Shown here: piece by piece, positions 6,359 to 8,715 of the stretch
How the letters are laid out: each line of letters opens with the position of its first letter
Position numbering within the stretch: the stretch's first letter is position 1
The notes under the pieces: generated by a model
What the model was told of the DNA's origin: nothing
Seen by the model: only the letters and a program-made list of their open reading frames with translations
Database searches by the model: none
Position numbers and translations under genes: made by a program
Origin: an uncultured Veillonella sp.
GTDB lineage: Bacteria > Bacillota > Negativicutes > Veillonellales > Veillonellaceae
Direction of reading: 5' to 3'
DNA length: 8,715 nucleotides
Assembly: GCA_900550455.1 (NCBI GenBank)
Contig: URSE01000042.1
Location: 1-8,715, forward strand

Positions 6359-7196
6359 AGTCTTCTAAGCCCTTAACCATGGATTTAATGGGTTCAAAGG
6401 ACCGCCTATGAAGGGGGGTGATTCCTTGATTGATCAAAGCCTCTTTATGAAGTTCCGTATAATAGCCTTTGTGTATAGCAAAACCAAAGCCTGGATACTC
6501 CTTATCCATGTCTTTCATATATCGGTCTCGAGTTACCTTAGCAATGATGGAGGCCGCTGCAATATTAGCAGACTTGGCATCGCCCTTAACAAGGGATTCA
6601 ACAGGGCAGGTTAAGTCTGGTAATTTCATAGCATCTACCATGACTGCTTCAGCTGGTACTGATAGGGTGCGAACCGCCTCGTACATAGCCTGGCGGGTAG
6701 CCTCATAAATATTAAGGTCATCAATCTTATGTCGATCATAGGAAACGCAGGATACAGCTAGCGCAAGATCCATAATTTGACTATAAAGTTCTTCCCGCTT
6801 CTTTTCAGATAGTTTTTTAGAGTCATTAAGACCAGGAATAAAGGTATAAGGAGGCAAAATAACAGCGGCTACTGTCACAGGGCCAGCAATGGGACCTCGA
6901 CCGACCTCATCTACGCCAGCCACTTGCATTAACCCCTGCCTATAATAGATACCTTCGTAATCATACATAGCATGAATTCGTTCATACTCTTGGCGCATCT
7001 TTTCCTGCCTTTTATCGTAAGAGGCCACTAATTTTTGAACAGAGGTCCTTTCATCTTGACGAATATAGGACAAAATGTTCTGGTCTACCACCTCTTGTCC
7101 CAAGAGTAGCTTTATATCCCCTACCTTTAATTTCTTTATGTCTTCAGGCAATAGGTTTATACCTTCGCAAGTAGGACTATTTACTTTCGGTAACAT
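6357..7196 (-). CDS. rnhB: Ribonuclease HII
   Basis: RNase HII cuts the RNA strand of RNA-DNA hybrids and starts removal of single ribonucleotides embedded in DNA. The product has 279 residues. The catalytic domain begins at about residue 91 with GVDEVGRGPIAGP (D96, E97 and the GRG motif at 99-101). It continues with NDSKKLS (124-130), MVDAMKLP (D188) and KGDAKSANIAAASIIAKV (D206). All four acidic residues are present, and GFGFAIHKGY lies near the end. A helical, charged N-terminal extension of about 90 residues precedes the core, comparable with but somewhat longer than the extension of the B. subtilis enzyme. The ATG has GGAGG six bases upstream and lies inside the end of rbgA, overlapping it by 20 nt. 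A terminator starts in its stop codon. Confidence 0.96.
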   Translation of the reverse strand: MLPKVNSPTCEGINLLPEDIKKLKVGDIKLLLGQEVVDQNILSYIRQDERTSVQKLVASYDKRQEKMRQEYERIHAMYDYEGIYYRQGLMQVAGVDEVGRGPIAGPVTVAAVILPPYTFIPGLNDSKKLSEKKREELYSQIMDLALAVSCVSYDRHKIDDLNIYEATRQAMYEAVRTLSVPAEAVMVDAMKLPDLTCPVESLVKGDAKSANIAAASIIAKVTRDRYMKDMDKEYPGFGFAIHKGYYTELHKEALINQGITPLHRRSFEPIKSMVKGLED

Positions 7197-8082
7197 GGTC
7201 TTCCTCCACTAGATAGGGTTCTTCATCCACCTTATCAAAGGATAGCAATCCCCACTTGCCATTACGGTAATCAGCTAAGACGATGCGGCGGGCCTTATCA
7301 AGGTCTACATGACCGCCCTTAACAAGGCAGCCCCGTCGACGACCAATAGCCTCTAAGGCCACCATAGGATCTGTCATCTCCTCTGCCTGTAACTTAAATC
7401 GGTCTACTAAGACGTCAGGATGTTTTTCTAGCATATAGGAAAGAAGATGGCCCATAACCGTTTCAGAGTCGTAAACATCGTCAGAAATAGACCCTGTAAT
7501 TGCTAAGCGCATGGCTGCCCGTTGGTCCTCTAATTTAGGCCAGAGAATGCCTGGTGTATCCAGTAATTCCAAAGACTTACCAATCCGCACCCATTGTTGG
7601 CCCCGTGTATGACCTGCCTTATCAGCAGTCCTTGTAGCAGCAGTTCCTGCCAATTTATTAATCAAGGTAGACTTACCTACATTAGGGATTCCTAAAATAA
7701 TAGTTCGTACAGACCGCGTCCGAATTCCTTTAGCCACCCACTTATCAATAATCGGTTTAGCCAAATTTTGAACAGCTGTAATCAATTGTTTTTGACCACG
7801 ACCGGATATGGAGTCCATCATAACAACAGTTTTCCCTTGTTCCCTAAAATGGTTAACCCACTCCTTAGTCTCCTTAGGGTCTGCCAGGTCTGTTTTATTT
7901 AGAATGACTACATGGGGCTTGTTACCTGCCAGCTCAGAGATAACTGGATTAGATGAAGAGTTAGGAATCCGTGCATCCAATAGTTCGATGACTACGTCTA
8001 CCTTCTTAATATGCTCTTGAATCATGCGGGTCGCCTTGGCCATGTGGCCAGGGAACCAGTGTACAATCGGTGAATCGCCCAT
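7177..8082 (-). CDS. rbgA: RbgA/YlqF, circularly permuted GTPase for 50S ribosomal subunit assembly
   Basis: RbgA is a GTPase needed for a late step of large ribosomal subunit maturation. The 301-residue product opens with the family signature IVHWFPGHMAKA (6-17). Its G motifs are in permuted order: G4 NKTD at 62-65 and G5-like SISG at 91-94 come before G1 GIPNVGKST at 131-139 and G3 DTPG at 175-178. A C-terminal helical region of about 100 residues, the ANTAR-like RNA-binding part of the family, follows, with a short acidic tail. Length is slightly above the roughly 280 of B. subtilis YlqF. The ATG has AAAGGA about five bases upstream. It lies between the terminator of rplS and rnhB, which it overlaps by 20 nt. 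Neighbourhood to rplS is conserved in Firmicutes and fits its ribosomal role. Confidence 0.95.
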   Translation of the reverse strand: MGDSPIVHWFPGHMAKATRMIQEHIKKVDVVIELLDARIPNSSSNPVISELAGNKPHVVILNKTDLADPKETKEWVNHFREQGKTVVMMDSISGRGQKQLITAVQNLAKPIIDKWVAKGIRTRSVRTIILGIPNVGKSTLINKLAGTAATRTADKAGHTRGQQWVRIGKSLELLDTPGILWPKLEDQRAAMRLAITGSISDDVYDSETVMGHLLSYMLEKHPDVLVDRFKLQAEEMTDPMVALEAIGRRRGCLVKGGHVDLDKARRIVLADYRNGKWGLLSFDKVDEEPYLVEEDHVTESK

Positions 8083-8164
8083 CTCTATCCTTTCTTAAGT
8101 CCTAATGAGAACTAGAAACTAATATGCTGGTACAAGCTTATGTGAACAAATAATATTCAATGGA

Positions 8165-8192
8165 ACTATATACGCAATAATAAGCTTAGCAA
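8165..8192 (-). promoter_or_regulatory. Candidate sigma-A type promoter of rbgA-rnhB
   Basis: On the minus strand TTGCTA (8192-8187) and TATAGT (8170-8165) are separated by 16 bases, matching 4/6 and 5/6 of the consensus. It lies just downstream of the rplS terminator and about 80 nt upstream of the rbgA ATG, so position favours it. A second weaker pair, TTGTTC with CATATT spaced by 17 bases, occurs nearer the gene. The rest of the gap from 8083 to 8234 is AT-rich and shows no gene. Confidence 0.5.
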
Positions 8193-8234
8193 TTAATGTT
8201 GTAGCTTTATTATCTCATCTCTTGCTTCTATAGG

Positions 8235-8269
8235 CAAAAATAAAAGGCTGCTCGAAAGCAGCCTTTTAT
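8235..8269 (-). terminator. Intrinsic terminator of rplS
   Basis: A perfect 13-bp stem (8240-8252 with 8257-8269, GC-rich core GGCTGCT/AGCAGCC) closes a 4-nt loop reading TTCG on the minus strand, followed by TTTTT. It begins five bases after the rplS stop codon. It should separate rplS from rbgA transcriptionally. Confidence 0.92.
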
Positions 8270-8274
8270 CAGGA

Positions 8275-8616
8275 TTAGCGTTTTTCGCGAATACGAGCAG
8301 CTTTACCTGTGAGGTTACGCAAGTAGTACAATTTAGCACGACGAACGATACCACGACGCAAGAGGTCGATTTTTTCAAGACGTGGGGAATGTACAGGGAA
8401 TGTACGTTCTACACCAACACCGGAAGCGATACGGCGAACTGTGAAAGTTTCGCGGATGCCGCCACCTTGGCGTTTGATAACCAAGCCTTCGAACATTTGG
8501 ATACGTTCACGGGAACCTTCGACAACTTTTACGTGTACACGTACAGTGTCGCCGGCACGGAAGTCAGGAATGTCAGAACGAAGTTGTTCTTGTTCGAGTA
8601 CGTTAATAATGTTCAT
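8275..8616 (-). CDS. rplS: 50S ribosomal protein L19 (bL19)
   Basis: L19 is a component of the large ribosomal subunit located near the interface with the 30S subunit. The product has 113 residues, the usual length. It shows the family pattern: an N-terminal helix, then FRAGDTVRVHVKVVEGSRER, FEGLVIKRQGGGI, ETFTVRRIASGVGVERTFP, SPRLEKIDLLRRGIVRRAKLYYLR and a basic C-terminus. The start ATG is preceded by AGGAGG at normal spacing. It is followed by its own terminator, and a strong promoter lies about 70 nt upstream, so it appears to be expressed as a single-gene unit. In many bacteria it is the last gene of the rpsP-rimM-trmD-rplS operon; genes upstream are outside the window. Confidence 0.98.
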   Translation of the reverse strand: MNIINVLEQEQLRSDIPDFRAGDTVRVHVKVVEGSRERIQMFEGLVIKRQGGGIRETFTVRRIASGVGVERTFPVHSPRLEKIDLLRRGIVRRAKLYYLRNLTGKAARIREKR

Positions 8617-8679
8617 ATTTCCTCCTAATTGCGACGTTCATAACTCACACCTTATGAGCAGCGGACCGCCCCCAATAAC
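8617..8679 (-). promoter_or_regulatory. rplS 5' leader, possible L19 autoregulatory element
   Basis: The leader of about 63 nt predicted from the promoter below contains a CATAA/TTATG stem (8-nt loop), competing with CTCA/TGAG in the same bases. ACGTT (8679-8675 region) could also pair with AACGT just before the ribosome site AGGAGG (8621-8626). L19 leader motifs are known in low-GC Gram-positive bacteria, but I cannot confirm that this matches that family. Confidence 0.35.
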
Positions 8680-8685
8680 GTTAGT

Positions 8686-8715
8686 ATTATATCAGAAGTA
8701 ATACTCTGACAACAA
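8686..8715 (-). promoter_or_regulatory. Promoter of rplS with extended -10
   Basis: The minus strand reads TGATATAAT, a perfect TATAAT (8691-8686) with the TGn extension. Upstream, TTGTCA (8712-8707) lies 15 bases away and TTGTTG (8715-8710) lies 18 bases away. The perfect extended -10 makes up for imperfect -35 spacing. The predicted start is near 8679. Confidence 0.65.

Noticed and set aside
8134..8188. Two AAGCTT-containing near-palindromes in the rplS-rbgA gap
   Set aside because: The shared core is only 6-8 bases in AT-rich DNA and the flanks differ; no support for an operator.
8193..8378. 61-codon minus-strand frame at the end of rplS
   Set aside because: It runs through the rplS terminator hairpin and out of frame in rplS; no family resemblance.
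1..8715. Mobile elements, CRISPR, tRNA/rRNA, toxin-antitoxin or defence genes
   Set aside because: Every sizeable frame is assigned to a conserved housekeeping family. No repeat array, transposase motif, inverted terminal repeats or tRNA cloverleaf was seen.

Overview
The window is a compact block of bacterial housekeeping and DNA-processing genes, all on the minus strand. In transcription order they are rplS, rbgA (ylqF), rnhB, yraN, comM, dprA, topA and trmFO, the last cut by the window edge. This order resembles the rplS-ylqF-rnhB ... yraN ... dprA-topA-trmFO block of Firmicutes. Together with moderate GC, AGGAGG-type ribosome binding sites and the flavin-type TrmFO, it points to a Firmicutes-like anaerobe. 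Protein style and the yraN-comM-dprA-topA-trmFO linkage suggest the Negativicutes, perhaps Veillonella. That assignment is recognition from memory, not a search result.

Right-hand end (8715 to about 8235): rplS has a near-consensus extended -10 promoter, a leader of about 60 nt with possible hairpins, and a strong intrinsic terminator, so it looks like a one-gene unit. Middle (about 8234 to 6318): rbgA and rnhB overlap by 20 nt, follow a candidate promoter, and end in a 17-bp terminator hairpin that starts inside the rnhB stop codon. Left-hand part (6317 to 1): a gap of about 200 nt with a weak tandem repeat precedes a tightly packed run of yraN, comM, dprA, topA and trmFO. The gaps in that run are 8, 1, 30 and 31 nt, with no terminator seen, so it is probably one operon.

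Functionally, RbgA and L19 belong to the large ribosomal subunit. RNase HII removes ribonucleotides from DNA. ComM and DprA act on incoming single-stranded DNA during natural transformation. YraN is a nuclease-fold protein of unsettled role. TopA relaxes negative supercoils. TrmFO makes m5U54 in tRNA. The operon therefore groups DNA uptake and recombination, topology and tRNA modification.

I do not see a mobile element, CRISPR array, tRNA, rRNA or toxin-antitoxin pair, and no previously undescribed system. The most unusual points are a lysine-rich extension of about 70 residues ahead of the TopA catalytic core, which carries a cluster of poly-A tracts and starts at TTG, and the uncharacterised gap upstream of yraN.
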